Part shown: piece after piece, positions 51,615 through 61,592 of the stretch | How positions within the stretch are numbered: position 1 is the first letter of the stretch | Layout of the letters: every line of letters begins with the position of its first letter | Assembly: GCF_001427635.1 (NCBI RefSeq) | Contig: NZ_LMHA01000002.1 | Coordinates: forward strand, 1 to 64,000 | Length of the DNA: 64,000 nt | DNA from: Pseudoxanthomonas sp. Root65 | GTDB lineage: Bacteria; Pseudomonadota; Gammaproteobacteria; Xanthomonadales; Xanthomonadaceae | Direction: 5' to 3' | The notes under the pieces: model-generated | Databases searched by the model: none | The model's input: the letters and a program-made list of their open reading frames with translations, nothing else | Told to the model about the DNA's origin: nothing | Program-made: the position numbers and the translations under genes

Positions 51615-52418
51615 TCAGTCGGTGTCGAAGGCGAACGCGTCCAGCGCCAGCCCGCCCATCTCGACATCGCGATGAAGCAGCCGTCCCCGGGCGCCCCCGC
51701 CACCGGCACCCAGCGCGACGTAGAGCGGATACAGGTGTTCGGGAGTGGGATGGTTCTGCTGCGCGTACGGCAGCGCGTTCCATTCGAGCGCGGTGGCCAG
51801 ATCGCCGGCCAGCAGGGCCGCGCGCAGCGGATCGGTGAAGGCCGTCACCCAGGGATATGCCGATGCCTGCCCACGCTGCCAGTCCAGCGCACGAAGATTG
51901 TGCGAGAAGCCACCGGACCCCACGACGAGCACGCCTTCCTTGCGCAGCGGGGCCAATGCCAGCCCCAGGCGGTAATGCCAGGCGGCGCTCTGGGCAGGAT
52001 TCACGGACAGCGCCACCACCGGAATGTCGGCGGCCGGATACATACGCCGCAGCGGCACCCAGACACCGTGGTCGAGGCCGTGCTGCGCATCCTCGCGCGC
52101 TTCGAAGGCGGCGGCCGTCAGGCGTCCGGCGATGTCGTGGGCGAGCGCGGGCGCGCCCACCGCCGGATACGTGATCCGGTACAGCGCGTCCGGGAAGCCG
52201 CCGAAGTCGTGGATCGTCTCCGGCGCAGGGGCCGCGGTCACGGTCGGGCGGGCGTGGACGAAGTGCGCGGAGGCCACCACGATGGCGCGCGGTCGCGACA
52301 GCCGTTCTCCCAGCAGGTCCAGGAAGCGGCCGGTGGGCGAATCGTCCACTGCCAGCATCGGCGAGCCGTGCGACAGGAACAGGCTGGGAAGGATCGGGGC
52401 GAGGTCGGGGGCGGTCAT
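51615..52418 (-). CDS. ygiD: DODA-type extradiol aromatic ring-opening dioxygenase
   Basis: 267 residues of the LigB/DODA family. Metal-ligand histidines are visible in FLSHGSPMLAVDD (His17), ASAHFVHARP, GGFSHNLRALDW and NHPTPEHLYPLYV. YgiD-type enzymes open the ring of catechols such as L-DOPA; the physiological substrate here is unknown. It is convergent with the LysR gene with no gap. Confidence 0.88.
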   Translation of the reverse strand: MTAPDLAPILPSLFLSHGSPMLAVDDSPTGRFLDLLGERLSRPRAIVVASAHFVHARPTVTAAPAPETIHDFGGFPDALYRITYPAVGAPALAHDIAGRLTAAAFEAREDAQHGLDHGVWVPLRRMYPAADIPVVALSVNPAQSAAWHYRLGLALAPLRKEGVLVVGSGGFSHNLRALDWQRGQASAYPWVTAFTDPLRAALLAGDLATALEWNALPYAQQNHPTPEHLYPLYVALGAGGGGARGRLLHRDVEMGGLALDAFAFDTD

Positions 52419-52738
52419 GTCGCGAGGATCCGTCCTCGTGCACGGATTACCAAGGCACGTCCCTGCACCAGTCCGTCTCGCCGCAGGGGACTTGGCGCGG
52501 TCCGACTATCGGTCGCGCAGGGTCCCCGCCGAATGTGAAGATTTGTGCCAGTTCCCTTCAGGAGTGTTAACCTTGCCCGACTTGTTATGGTACCGTTAAC
52601 ACAGTCTTCACGTACCCCCGCATAATCTGTTCAGCAAGGCGACGGATGCCTGTCGCCTCGAATAACAACTAGAAACGCCGCAAGTGAAGTGCTTCGGTTT
52701 CTCTAACTACTGAACTTCTACAAGGAAAGGAGCTGCAA
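52419..52738 (+). other. Upstream region of the ompA-family gene
   Basis: 320 bases with no gene. The left half is unremarkable GC-rich DNA with a CCCTGC/GCAGGG-like pair. The right half becomes AT-richer and holds an inverted TGTTAAC/GTTAACA pair, a possible -10 CATAAT at 52621-52626 and a leader of about 110 bases ending in AAGGAAAGGAG before the ATG. Confidence 0.55.
52565..52601. promoter_or_regulatory. Paired GTTAAC dyad upstream of the ompA-family gene
   Basis: TGTTAAC (52565-52571) and GTTAACA (52595-52601) form a seven-bp inverted pair with 23 bases between. TTAACA at 52596-52601 could also serve as a -35 for CATAAT (52621-52626), though the 19-bp spacing is long. It may be a dimeric operator. 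Confidence 0.4.
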
Positions 52739-53812
52739 ATGAACAAGAAGATTCTCTGCGCCGCGCTGTTGGGCGGCCTGAGCCTCGCAAACCACGCGAT
52801 GGCGCAGGAGTTCGATGACCGCTGGTACCTCACCGGTTCGGCCGGTTTCAACCTGCAGGACGATGACCGCACCACGCGCAACGCCCCTTTCCTGGGTCTG
52901 GGCCTGGGCAAGTTCATCAGCCCGAACTGGTCGCTGGACGGTGAACTGAACTACCAGAACCCGAAGTTCGAAGACAACCAGGATGCCCTGTGGAGCCAGT
53001 ACGGCGTTTCGCTGGACCTGCGTCGCCACTTCATCCAGGAAGGCCGCGGCTGGAACCCGTACATCGTGGCGGGCCTGGGCATGCAGCGTTCGGAAGAAGA
53101 GTCGCTGATCAACGCCTCCAACCAGCGTCGTGACAACAACCTCGCCGCCAAGCTGGGCGTCGGCCTGCAGACCACGCTCGACAACCGCGTCGGCGTGCGT
53201 GCCGAGCTGGCCTACCGCGCCGACTTCGACGACCAGAGCGCTGCGGCTCCGCAGGAAGACTGGTTCGGCGACGTGCTCGCCTCGGTCGGCGTCGTGATCC
53301 CGCTGGGTCCGAAGGCCGAAGCCGCTGCTCCGCCGGCCCCGCCGGCTGCGCCGAGCTGCGCGGACCTGGATGACGACGGTGACGGCGTCAACAACTGCGA
53401 TGACAAGTGCCCCGGTTCGCAGGCTGGCCAGACCATCGGTCCGGACGGCTGCCCGGTGCAGGTTTCGATCGACCTGAAGGGCGTGAACTTCGACTTCGAC
53501 AAGTCGACCCTGCGTCCCGACGCGATCGCCATCCTGAGCGAAGCCGCCGAGATCCTGAAGCGCTACCCCGACCTGCGCGTCGAAGTGGCCGGCCACACCG
53601 ACCTGTGCGGTGCGGACGCCTACAACCAGTCGCTGTCGCAGCGTCGTTCGCAGACCGTGTACGACTACCTGACCAGCAACGGTGTCAGCGCCTCGCGTCT
53701 GGTGGGCCCGATCGGTTACGGCGAGAGCCGTCCGCTGGAGCCGACCGCGCAGACCCTGCCGGGCTGCAAGAGCGAGCGTAACCGTCGTACGGAACTGAAC
53801 GTCCAGAACTGA
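52739..53812 (+). CDS. ompA: OmpA-family outer membrane protein
   Basis: 357 residues. Signal peptide MNKKILCAALLGGLSLANHA then MA|QEFDD. An eight-strand barrel-like domain spans about 22-200, then a Pro/Ala linker and a thrombospondin-3-type calcium motif (DLDDDGDGVNNCDDKCPGSQ). The C-terminal OmpA peptidoglycan-binding domain (about 240-357) has VNFDFDKSTLRPDA and the Asp and Arg that grip diaminopimelate in VAGHTDLCG and NQSLSQRRSQTVYDYL. It anchors the outer membrane to peptidoglycan. A strong RBS and terminator suggest abundant expression. Confidence 0.95.
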   Translation: MNKKILCAALLGGLSLANHAMAQEFDDRWYLTGSAGFNLQDDDRTTRNAPFLGLGLGKFISPNWSLDGELNYQNPKFEDNQDALWSQYGVSLDLRRHFIQEGRGWNPYIVAGLGMQRSEEESLINASNQRRDNNLAAKLGVGLQTTLDNRVGVRAELAYRADFDDQSAAAPQEDWFGDVLASVGVVIPLGPKAEAAAPPAPPAAPSCADLDDDGDGVNNCDDKCPGSQAGQTIGPDGCPVQVSIDLKGVNFDFDKSTLRPDAIAILSEAAEILKRYPDLRVEVAGHTDLCGADAYNQSLSQRRSQTVYDYLTSNGVSASRLVGPIGYGESRPLEPTAQTLPGCKSERNRRTELNVQN

Positions 53813-53835
53813 TCGGACGCTCTTCCTGCAACACC

Positions 53836-53868
53836 CGAAGCCCGGCCTTGCGCCGGGCTTCGTTTTTT
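53836..53868 (+). terminator. Intrinsic terminator after the ompA-family gene
   Basis: Eleven-bp stem CGAAGCCCGGC / GCCGGGCTTCG followed by TTTTTT, 24 bases after the stop. Strong Rho-independent terminator. Confidence 0.95.
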
Positions 53869-54011
53869 CCGGCACGGTACGCGGCATTTGCGTGACCGTG
53901 CTTCCGTCTTTCTGCATTGATGCATGGCGCGGCACCCTATTTCTTGCCATGCCATGAGACGCTGCCTACACTCCGGGCACGTCCCGCAGGAAACCTCCAG
54001 GAGTTGTGCCG

Positions 54012-54515
54012 ATGCGCCGTCATGTCCTCGCCAGTGTGCTGTGCATCGCCGCGATTCCCGCCGCCCACGCGGCGCCCGATTGCAGCGGCAGCCTGGTGCC
54101 GGCGCCGCTGAAGACGCCGGCCACGGTGATCGCACCGGTCGCACCCGAGTTCACTGCCGCCGCCACGCAGTTGGGCGCGCCGTCGGGCGTGCTGGCATCG
54201 CATGGGTTCGATGAGTCGCAATCGGTCGATCGCGTGCTGATGCGCCTGCGCATCGAGGGCTGCCGCAACGTCGCCAAGGCCCTGCCCGCCGCGCCGTCGG
54301 CCACCGCTGCCACCGGCAGTTCCGCGGCATACCAGCCGAAGACGGCGCACGACAACACGCCGTGGCGGTTCGACATGAGCCAGAACGGCAAGCGCATGAC
54401 CGCCGATGAATTCGATGCGTGGATGAAGTCGCGCGGCGTGCGCGTGGTGAAGGCGCCCGGCGCACCGGCGGCAGCGCCCGCTCCGGCACCCGCCGAGCCC
54501 GCCAAGAAGAACTGA
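54012..54515 (+). CDS. Exported protein with MTAxEFDAWM motif (copy 1)
   Basis: 167 residues from MRRHVLASVLCIAAIPAAHA, a cleavable signal peptide, so probably periplasmic. Residues 21-95 have two cysteines (24 and 84) and no known fold. The C-terminal motif at 119-147 (RFDM-x-QNG, then MTADEFDAWMK, then RGVRV) is shared with the protein at 55430-55723. It ends in an Ala/Pro-rich tail. Function unknown. Confidence 0.8.
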   Translation: MRRHVLASVLCIAAIPAAHAAPDCSGSLVPAPLKTPATVIAPVAPEFTAAATQLGAPSGVLASHGFDESQSVDRVLMRLRIEGCRNVAKALPAAPSATAATGSSAAYQPKTAHDNTPWRFDMSQNGKRMTADEFDAWMKSRGVRVVKAPGAPAAAPAPAPAEPAKKN

Positions 54516-54521
54516 TCCACG

Positions 54522-54545
54522 AACGGCCGGTCACCCGGCCGTTTT
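54522..54545 (+). terminator. Hairpin after the exported protein gene
   Basis: Nine-bp stem AACGGCCGG / CCGGCCGTT with a TCAC loop and a short TTTT, seven bases after the stop and just upstream of the pseudouridine synthase start. Probably an intrinsic terminator of moderate strength. Confidence 0.7.
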
Positions 54546-54560
54546 CCTGTCGGCTCCGTC

Positions 54561-55355
54561 ATGACCTCGCGCAGACCCCCTTCCCGCGACGCTTCGCGTA
54601 GCGCGCGTCCCCGTGTGCCGGCGGAGCAGGGGACACGGCATGGGCTGGCCCGCGTGCTGTCCAAGCAGGGCGTGTGCTCGCGCACGCAAGCTGCGCGCTG
54701 GATCATCGAAGGCCGGGTGTCCGTCGATGGGCGGATCGTGCGCGATCCCGAGTTCCCCGTGGTCGCCGGTCGCGCGGTGATTCGGGTGGACGGCGTGGCC
54801 AACGCCTTGCCGGAGCGCTGCTACCTGATGCTCAACAAGCCGCGTGGCCTGGTCACCACGGCGCGCGACGAGCAGGGGCGCGACACCGTCTACCGGTGCC
54901 TGGACGGCGCGGGATTGCCGTGGGTCGCGCCGGTGGGCCGGCTCGACAAGGCCAGCGAAGGCCTGCTGCTGTTCACCAACGACCCCGAATGGGCCGCGCG
55001 CATCACCGATCCCGCGACGGGCCCGGACAAGACGTACCACGTGCAGGTCGACAGACTGCCGGACGACCTGCTGCTGCAAGGCCTGAAAACCGGCGTGGAC
55101 GTCGATGGCGAGCATCTGTCCGCCCGTGACGTTCGCGTGCTGCGCAGCGGCGAGCGCAATGCCTGGCTGGAGATCGTGCTGGAGGAAGGGCGCAACCGGC
55201 AGATCCGTCGCCTGCTGGCCGCGTTCGATGTCGGCGTGCTGCGGCTGGTGCGCGTCGCGGTGGGATCGCTGGCGCTGGGCGAACTGGCCAAGGGCGCCTG
55301 GCGCAGGCTGGAGCCGCATGAGCGCGACGCGCTCGCGCCGACCGCCGGGCGCTGA
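54561..55355 (+). CDS. RsuA/RluB-family rRNA pseudouridine synthase
   Basis: 264 residues. A basic N-terminus is followed by an S4 RNA-binding domain (LARVLSKQGVCSRTQAARWI) and the catalytic domain with the essential Asp in GRLDKASEGLLLFTND. LEEGRNRQIRRLLAAF is the family's second signature. It isomerises a specific uridine in rRNA; it could be RluE-, RluF- or RsuA-like and the site cannot be told by eye. It lies between two small exported-protein genes that share a motif. Confidence 0.9.
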   Translation: MTSRRPPSRDASRSARPRVPAEQGTRHGLARVLSKQGVCSRTQAARWIIEGRVSVDGRIVRDPEFPVVAGRAVIRVDGVANALPERCYLMLNKPRGLVTTARDEQGRDTVYRCLDGAGLPWVAPVGRLDKASEGLLLFTNDPEWAARITDPATGPDKTYHVQVDRLPDDLLLQGLKTGVDVDGEHLSARDVRVLRSGERNAWLEIVLEEGRNRQIRRLLAAFDVGVLRLVRVAVGSLALGELAKGAWRRLEPHERDALAPTAGR

Positions 55356-55429
55356 TTGCGCGACGGCGGTCCGGGTTCGCGGCCAGGCAGCTGCCTACAC
55401 TCGCTCACGCCGACCTTGGGGAAATCGCC

Positions 55430-55723
55430 ATGTACCGTTCGACCTCGCGCTTGCCGCTGTGCGGCGCCTTGCTGCTCGCTTTCGGCCTGTCCTCAGGCTG
55501 CGCCTCGACATCGCCGGCCACCGCCACGAAGAAGACGGCTCCCGACCAGATCGTCACGGTCAAGGCCGGTCCGCACGGACATCGCTTCGACATGCAGCAG
55601 AACGGCCGCAGCATGACGGCCGAGGAATTCGATGCGTGGATGAAGGCCCGCGGCATCCGCGTGGCCAAGGGCGCGCCGGCCAAGCCGAAGACGACGGCCA
55701 GCGCCGCCAGGCGCGCGCGCTGA
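55430..55723 (+). CDS. Small exported protein with MTAxEFDAWM motif (copy 2)
   Basis: 97 residues. The N-terminus MYRSTSRLPLCGALLLAFGL, ending in SSGC (Cys24), looks like a lipoprotein signal, though the lipobox is imperfect. The motif at 52-80 (RFDM-x-QNG, then MTAEEFDAWMK, then RGIRV) matches 22 of 29 positions in copy 1 and ends in a basic tail. A 20-base stretch inside the motif is identical at the DNA level. Function unknown. Convergent with kbl. Confidence 0.8.
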   Translation: MYRSTSRLPLCGALLLAFGLSSGCASTSPATATKKTAPDQIVTVKAGPHGHRFDMQQNGRSMTAEEFDAWMKARGIRVAKGAPAKPKTTASAARRAR

Positions 55724-55747
55724 CGCGCGGGCGCGCCGCTCCCTCGA

Positions 55748-56947
55748 TCAGACCTTCAGCACGCCCAGTTCGCGGCCGATGCGGATGAAGGCATCGATGG
55801 CGCGGTCCAGGTGGTCGCGCGTGTGCGCGGCGCTGATCTGCGTACGGATGCGCGCCTGTCCCTTCGGCACCACCGGGAAGAAGAAGCCGATCGCATAGAT
55901 GCCTTCCTCCAGCAGGCGTTCGGCGAAGCGCTGCGCCAGCGGTGCGTCGTACAGCATCACCGGGCTGATCGGGTGCACGCCCGGCTTGATGTCGAAACCG
56001 GCGGCGGTCATCTTTTCGCGGAAGTAGGCGGTGTTGGCGGCCAGCGTCTCGCGCAGGTCGCCGGCGGCATCGAGCATCTCGAACGCCGTGATGCCGGCGG
56101 CCACCACATGCGGCGGCAGCGAGTTGGAAAACAGGTAAGGGCGCGAACGCTGGCGCAGCAGTTCGATCACTTCCTTCCGCGCCGTGGTGAAGCCACCCAG
56201 CGCGCCGCCCATCGCCTTGCCCAGCGTGCCGGTGACGATGTCGATCCGGTCCAGCACGCCCTTCACCTCGGCCGAGCCACGGCCCGTCGCGCCGAGGAAG
56301 CCGGTGGCGTGGCATTCGTCGATGTGCACCAGCGCGTCGTACTTCTTCGCCAGCGCGGTGATCTCGTCCAGCGGGGCGATGAAGCCGTCCATCGAGAACA
56401 CGCCGTCGGTGGTGATGAGTTTGGTCTTGCAGCCGGCGGCATCGGCCGCCTGCAACTGCGCTTCCAGATCCGCCATGTCGCAGTTGGCATAGCGGAAGCG
56501 CTTGGCCTTGCACAGGCGCACGCCGTCGATGATGGAGGCGTGGTTCAGTGCGTCGGAGATGATCGCGTCGTCCTCGCCCAGCAACGGCTCGAACAGGCCG
56601 CCATTCGCATCGAAGCAGGCGGCGTAGAGGATGGTGTCCTCGGTGCCGAAGAACTCGGCGATCGTCTTCTCCAGTTGCTTGTGCAGATCCTGCGTGCCGC
56701 AGATGAAGCGCACCGACGCCATGCCGAAGCCATGCGTATCCAGGGCGTCCTTCGCGGCCTGGATGATGTCCGGATGATCGGCCAGCCCCAGGTAGTTGTT
56801 GGCGCAGAAGTTCAGCACCGTCCGCCCGTCGGCCAAGGTGATCTCCGCCGCCTGCGGGCTGGTGATGATGCGCTCGGCCTTGAACAGGCCCTGGGCGCGG
56901 ATCTCGTCGAGGGTGGTGGCGTAGTGGGCGGTCAGCGCGTTGGACAT
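55748..56947 (-). CDS. kbl: 2-amino-3-ketobutyrate coenzyme A ligase
   Basis: 399 residues, a PLP enzyme of the alpha-oxoamine synthase family starting [20 protein letters not shown]. It has [33 protein letters not shown] and the PLP-lysine in [14 protein letters not shown]. It converts 2-amino-3-ketobutyrate, made by Tdh, to glycine and acetyl-CoA. tdh, usually its neighbour, is at the right edge of the window about 6.7 kb away. Confidence 0.96.
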   Translation of the reverse strand: MSNALTAHYATTLDEIRAQGLFKAERIITSPQAAEITLADGRTVLNFCANNYLGLADHPDIIQAAKDALDTHGFGMASVRFICGTQDLHKQLEKTIAEFFGTEDTILYAACFDANGGLFEPLLGEDDAIISDALNHASIIDGVRLCKAKRFRYANCDMADLEAQLQAADAAGCKTKLITTDGVFSMDGFIAPLDEITALAKKYDALVHIDECHATGFLGATGRGSAEVKGVLDRIDIVTGTLGKAMGGALGGFTTARKEVIELLRQRSRPYLFSNSLPPHVVAAGITAFEMLDAAGDLRETLAANTAYFREKMTAAGFDIKPGVHPISPVMLYDAPLAQRFAERLLEEGIYAIGFFFPVVPKGQARIRTQISAAHTRDHLDRAIDAFIRIGRELGVLKV

Positions 56948-57120
56948 GGCGGGAAGATGGGCGGGAGAGCCACCATTCTACCCGTCGCCCGCGCGGCGCC
57001 CGGCCACGTCATGCACGTACGGCATAAGCGCCCCCCGTTTCGTCATTTCCCTGCCCGGATGTGCGCCCGCAGCATCGCCTCTCCGGCCCATCACGGGTCT
57101 TCACGCGGGGAAAAGCGGTC

Positions 57121-58587
57121 ATGCGGAGACACTCGGACTTACGCAAGCGAAAAGGCAGCGGCGTCGCCATCCTGGGCGCACTGGCCTGTTCGCTGGCGCT
57201 CCCCGTGTCCGCGCAGAGCCAGCCCACCGTGCAAGAACTGCTGCAGCGACTGGAAGCCCTGGAACGCCGTGTCGGCGACGCGCCGACCGCCGTGGCCGCG
57301 GAGGACGAATCGGGCCCGGCGACCCTGGGTGATCTGGACCAGCGCCTGCGCATCCTCGAGCGTCGCCTCGAACTGCAGCAGGAAGAAGCCGCCGCCAAGG
57401 CCAAGGACGCTCCTGTCATCGCAGTGAACGACAAGGGCGCCTCGCTCAAGTCCGGGAACGGCGACTTCGAATTCAGGCTGCGCGGCCTGGTGCAGGGCGA
57501 CGCACGCTTCTTCCTGGACGACGACGCGGTGCCACAGAACGACACGTTCCTGTTCCGTCGCATCCGCCCGACCATCGAGGGATCGCTGGGCAAGCTGGTG
57601 GCGTTCCGGCTGACACCCGAGTTCGCCGGCGACAGCGCGACGATCGTCGACGCCTACGTCGATGTGAAGCTGGACCCGGCCTTCACCCTGCGCGCCGGCA
57701 AGGTCAAGGGCCCCATCGGCCTGGAACGCTTGCAATCCGGCAGTGCGATCGGACTGATCGAGCGCAGCTTCCCCACCGAACTGGCGCCCAACCGCGACCT
57801 TGGCGTGCAGGCGCAGGGCGAATTCGCGGAGGGGCGCGTCAGTTATGTGGCGGGCGTCTACAACGGCGCACCGGACGGACGCGACGCTGCGACCACCAAT
57901 CCGGACGACGAGTTCGAATACGCCGGTCGCCTGTTTTTCGAGCCCTTCAAGAACACCAGCAGTTCGTGGTCGGGGCTCGGCTTCGGCATCGCCGGCAGCC
58001 TCGGCGACAAGCAGGGAACGGGCAACAATTTCCTGCCGCGCTATCGCACCCAAGGCCAGGCGCAGTTCTTCAACTACCGCACGGCGGTGGCGGCCGATGG
58101 CGAACACAGCCGCATTTCGCCGCAGGGCTATCTGTATCGCGGCCGGTTCGGCCTGCTGGCCGAATACATCGCGTCGAAGCAGGAACTGTTGATCACCAGC
58201 GGCGCCGCGGCAGGCACGCGGGCAGATCTCGAGAACACCGCCTGGCAGGCGACGGCGAGCTGGGTGCTGACCGGCGAAGATGCCAGCTACCGCGGCGTGG
58301 TGAAGCCGTCGAAGCCGTTCAGTCCCGGCAGTGGCTGGGGTGCGTGGGAACTGGTGGGGCGGTACGGCGAACTGGAAATCGACGACGATGCCTTCCCGCT
58401 GTTCGCCGATCCGGTGGTCGCCGCGCGGCGCGCCAAGGCCTGGACGCTGGGCGTCAACTGGTACCTCACCAGCAACCTGAAGCTGGTCGTCAACTACCTC
58501 GACACGCAGTTCGAGGGCGGTGCCGCCGCCGGCGCGGATCGCGAAGACGAAAAGGCCGTGTTCTCGCGACTGCAGGTCGCCTTCTGA
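57121..58587 (+). CDS. OprP/OprO-like porin in the sulfate uptake operon
   Basis: 488 residues from [20 protein letters not shown], with a signal peptide ending near VSAQSQ. A coiled-coil stalk ([34 protein letters not shown]) precedes a beta-barrel with the OprP-type start [19 protein letters not shown]. Porins of this family are trimeric and anion- (often phosphate-) selective. It ends 16 bases before sbp on the same strand, so a role in sulfate or similar anion uptake is inferred. The divergent gap to kbl is 173 bases. Confidence 0.88.
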   Translation: MRRHSDLRKRKGSGVAILGALACSLALPVSAQSQPTVQELLQRLEALERRVGDAPTAVAAEDESGPATLGDLDQRLRILERRLELQQEEAAAKAKDAPVIAVNDKGASLKSGNGDFEFRLRGLVQGDARFFLDDDAVPQNDTFLFRRIRPTIEGSLGKLVAFRLTPEFAGDSATIVDAYVDVKLDPAFTLRAGKVKGPIGLERLQSGSAIGLIERSFPTELAPNRDLGVQAQGEFAEGRVSYVAGVYNGAPDGRDAATTNPDDEFEYAGRLFFEPFKNTSSSWSGLGFGIAGSLGDKQGTGNNFLPRYRTQGQAQFFNYRTAVAADGEHSRISPQGYLYRGRFGLLAEYIASKQELLITSGAAAGTRADLENTAWQATASWVLTGEDASYRGVVKPSKPFSPGSGWGAWELVGRYGELEIDDDAFPLFADPVVAARRAKAWTLGVNWYLTSNLKLVVNYLDTQFEGGAAAGADREDEKAVFSRLQVAF

Positions 58588-58603
58588 TTCCCGGAGACAA
58601 GCG

Positions 58604-59620
58604 ATGAAACCCACTATCCGACGTCACATCCGCAACACACTTCTCGCCTTCGGCCTGACCTTGGCCACGGCCGCGGGCGCCAAGGACATCAAGCTGCTCA
58701 ACGTGTCGTACGATCCGACACGCGAGTTCTACCGCGAGTTCAATGCCGCGTTCGCCGCCGATTGGCAGAAGACCAAGGGGCAGAAGGCCAGCATCGAAAC
58801 CTCGCACGGCGGTTCCGGCAAGCAGGCGCGCTCGGTCATCGATGGCCTGGAAGCCGATGTGGTGACGCTTGCGCTGGCCTACGATGTCGATTCGATCGCC
58901 CAGCGCGCCAAGCTGTTCCCGGCCAACTGGCAGTCGCGCCTGCCGGAGAACAGCGCGCCGTACACCTCGACCATCGTCTTCCTGGTGCGCAAGGGCAATC
59001 CGAAGAAAATCCGCGACTGGCACGATCTGGTGAAGCCGGGCATCTCGGTCATCACGCCGAATCCCAAGACCTCGGGCGGCGCGCGCTGGAACTATCTGGC
59101 GGCCTGGGCCTATGGCCTGAAGATCTTCAAGGGCGACGAGGCGAAGACGCGCAACTTCGTGCGTGGACTGTTCCGCAACGTGCCGGTGCTCGATACGGGG
59201 GCGCGCGGCTCGACCACGACGTTCGTCCAGCGTGGCATCGGCGACGTGCTGCTGGCGTGGGAGAACGAGGCCTTCCTGTCGATCGAGGAACTGGGACCGG
59301 ACAAGTTCGACATCGTGGTGCCCTCGCTGTCGATCCTGGCCGAGCCGCCGGTGGCGCTGGTGGACCGCAACGTGGACAAGCACGGCACGCGCGAGGCGGC
59401 GCAGGCCTACCTGAAGTACCTGTACTCACCGACAGGCCAGCGCTTGGCGGCCAAGCACTACTACCGCCCGCGCTATCCGCAACACGCGGCGGCGGAAGAC
59501 ATCGCGCGCTTTCCCAAGCTGGAACTGGTGACGATCGACGGCATCTTCGGTTCGTGGGCAAAGGCGCAGGCCACGCACTTCGCCGACGGCGGCGTGTTCG
59601 ATCAGATCCAGGCGAAGTAA
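58604..59620 (+). CDS. sbp: Periplasmic sulfate-binding protein
   Basis: 338 residues with signal peptide [20 protein letters not shown] up to ATAAGA, and the mature start [20 protein letters not shown] typical of Sbp/CysP. Other family segments are [20 protein letters not shown] and [16 protein letters not shown]. It binds sulfate (or thiosulfate) and delivers it to CysTWA. CGGAGA precedes the ATG. Confidence 0.95.
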   Translation: MKPTIRRHIRNTLLAFGLTLATAAGAKDIKLLNVSYDPTREFYREFNAAFAADWQKTKGQKASIETSHGGSGKQARSVIDGLEADVVTLALAYDVDSIAQRAKLFPANWQSRLPENSAPYTSTIVFLVRKGNPKKIRDWHDLVKPGISVITPNPKTSGGARWNYLAAWAYGLKIFKGDEAKTRNFVRGLFRNVPVLDTGARGSTTTFVQRGIGDVLLAWENEAFLSIEELGPDKFDIVVPSLSILAEPPVALVDRNVDKHGTREAAQAYLKYLYSPTGQRLAAKHYYRPRYPQHAAAEDIARFPKLELVTIDGIFGSWAKAQATHFADGGVFDQIQAK

Positions 59621-59621
59621 G

Positions 59622-60482
59622 GTGGCGGCAGTGCAACCGTGGGCGGGAAGGACGCGTGCAAGACGCGTCCTTCCCGGTTTCGGCCTCAGCCTGGGCTATA
59701 CGCTGGCCTGGCTGGGACTGATCGTGTTGATTCCGCTGGTCGGCGTCTTCGTCAAGGCCAGTGGACTGGGGCTGGCCGGCATCTGGGCTATCTGGAGCGA
59801 GCCGCGCGTGCTGGCGGCGCTGCGGATCAGCTTCGGTACCGCGCTTGCCGCCGCCGCGTTCAATGCCGTGATGGGCACATTGGTGGCGTGGGTGTTCGTG
59901 CGTTACCGCTTCCCGGGCAAGCGCGTGTTCGACGCGATGATCGACCTGCCGTTCGCCTTGCCCACGGCCGTGGCCGGTATCGCGTTGACGGCGCTGTACG
60001 GACCGACTGGCTGGATCGGGCAATGGCTTGAAACGGCCGGCATCAAGGTTGCGTACACGCCGCTCGGCATCACCGTGGCGCTGGTGTTCATCGGCCTGCC
60101 GTTCGTGGTGCGCGTGGTCCAGCCCGTGCTGGCGGAGATCGAGAGCGAACTGGAAGAAGCGGCCGCGACGCTCGGCGCGAGCCGATGGCAGACCGTGCGC
60201 CATGTCGTGCTGCCGACGCTATGGCCGGCGGTGCTGGCCGGCTTCGCGCTGGCCTTTGCGCGCGGCGTGGGCGAGTACGGGTCGGTGATCTTCATCGCCG
60301 GCAACCTGCCGGGCGTGTCCGAGATCGCGCCGCTGCTGATCACGATCAAGCTGGAGGAATTCGATTACGAAGGCGCCACGGCGATCGCGGCGGCGATGCT
60401 GCTGCTGTCGTTCGCGCTGCTGCTGCTGATCAACACCCTGCAGGCGCGATTGCAGCGCACCGGCAAGCGGGCGGGGGGCTAA
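59622..60482 (+). CDS. cysT: Sulfate ABC transporter permease CysT
   Basis: 286 residues, six membrane helices. The ABC permease EAA loop [20 protein letters not shown] is intact. It starts one base after the sbp stop at a GTG; a second GTG at 59631 with GGTGG at better spacing is an alternative. It forms the heterodimeric channel with CysW. The stop is one base before cysW. Confidence 0.93.
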   Translation: MAAVQPWAGRTRARRVLPGFGLSLGYTLAWLGLIVLIPLVGVFVKASGLGLAGIWAIWSEPRVLAALRISFGTALAAAAFNAVMGTLVAWVFVRYRFPGKRVFDAMIDLPFALPTAVAGIALTALYGPTGWIGQWLETAGIKVAYTPLGITVALVFIGLPFVVRVVQPVLAEIESELEEAAATLGASRWQTVRHVVLPTLWPAVLAGFALAFARGVGEYGSVIFIAGNLPGVSEIAPLLITIKLEEFDYEGATAIAAAMLLLSFALLLLINTLQARLQRTGKRAGG

Positions 60483-60483
60483 C

Positions 60484-61443
60484 ATGGGCGACGCTATCTC
60501 CGCCGTCATCGCCATTCCTCCGGAGTCGTCCGCCGTGGAAGCGCCCGTCCGTCCCGTCCGCCGGCATGCCGCCACCACCGAACCCGTCTGGGTACAGGTG
60601 CTGTTGGTGCTGGGTGCGCTGGGCTTCCTGCTGTCGTTCCTCCTGCTGCCGCTGGCGCTGGTGTTCGTCGAAGCGCTGCGTGGCGGCTGGACGGCGTTCG
60701 TGGCCGCGGTGAGCGAAACGGACGCGCTGGCGGCGGTGCAGCTGACGTTGCTGGTGACCGCGATCGTCGTGCCGCTCAACCTCGTCTTCGGCGTGGCGGC
60801 GGCGTGGGCGGTCAGCAAGCACACGTTCCGCGGCAAGCGCTGGCTGGTCACGCTGATCGACCTGCCGTTCGCAGTGTCGCCGGTGGTGGCGGGCCTGATC
60901 TACGTGCTGATCTTCGGCGCGCAGGGCTGGGCGTACTCGCTGATCGACGAAGGCTGGCATCTCACCTTGCCACTGCTGGGTGATCTGCACCTGCAGTTGC
61001 CTAAGATCATCTTCGCGCTGCCGGGCATCGTGCTGGCGACGATCTTCGTGACCTTCCCGTTCATCGCGCGCGAGTTGATGCCGCTGATGGAGCAGCAGGG
61101 GACGGACGAGGAGCTGGCAGCGCTCAGTCTGGGCGCCAGCGGCTGGCAGACGTTCTGGCGGGTGACGCTGCCGAACATCCGCTGGGCGCTGCTGTACGGT
61201 GTACTGCTGTGCAGTGCGCGCGCACTCGGCGAGTTCGGCGCAGTGTCGGTGGTGTCGGGCCACATCCGCGGCCGCACCAACACGCTGCCGTTGCACGTGG
61301 AGATCCTCTACAACGAGTACGCGTACAGCGCGGCCTTCGCGGCGGCTTCGCTGCTGGCGCTGACCGCGCTGGTCACGCTGGTGCTGAAGACCTGGCTGGA
61401 ATGGCGCCACGGTGAAGCGCTGGCCGCCAACCATCGGCACTGA
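60484..61443 (+). CDS. cysW: Sulfate ABC transporter permease CysW
   Basis: 319 residues. A long hydrophilic N-terminus (about 35 residues) precedes six membrane helices. The EAA loop [20 protein letters not shown] and the C-terminal [20 protein letters not shown] are characteristic of CysW. A structured 149-base gap separates it from cysA. Confidence 0.94.
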   Translation: MGDAISAVIAIPPESSAVEAPVRPVRRHAATTEPVWVQVLLVLGALGFLLSFLLLPLALVFVEALRGGWTAFVAAVSETDALAAVQLTLLVTAIVVPLNLVFGVAAAWAVSKHTFRGKRWLVTLIDLPFAVSPVVAGLIYVLIFGAQGWAYSLIDEGWHLTLPLLGDLHLQLPKIIFALPGIVLATIFVTFPFIARELMPLMEQQGTDEELAALSLGASGWQTFWRVTLPNIRWALLYGVLLCSARALGEFGAVSVVSGHIRGRTNTLPLHVEILYNEYAYSAAFAAASLLALTALVTLVLKTWLEWRHGEALAANHRH

Positions 61444-61482
61444 GGCGACAAGATTTTTCGACACGGATCAGAGCGAAAGAAG

Positions 61483-61560
61483 CGGATAAGGCGAAGATGC
61501 CAGGAAGCGTACCGGAGAGGGAGCCACATCGTTTTCATCCGGTCCTTTTGCCCTTATCCG
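61483..61560 (+). other. Predicted RNA stem-loop between cysW and cysA
   Basis: Outer arms CGGATAAGG (61483-61491) and CCTTATCCG (61552-61560) are perfectly complementary and can extend by further pairs (CGAAG with CTTTTG, including wobbles). Inner arms ACCGGA (61511-61516) and TCCGGT (61538-61543) nest inside, with a loop of about 21 bases. It looks like a two-tier structured RNA 33 bases before the cysA ATG. It could be a processing, attenuation or ligand-responsive element, or a repeat. Confidence 0.5.
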
Positions 61561-61592
61561 TGGCGAAAAAAGAACAAGCAGGAGTGCAGGAC

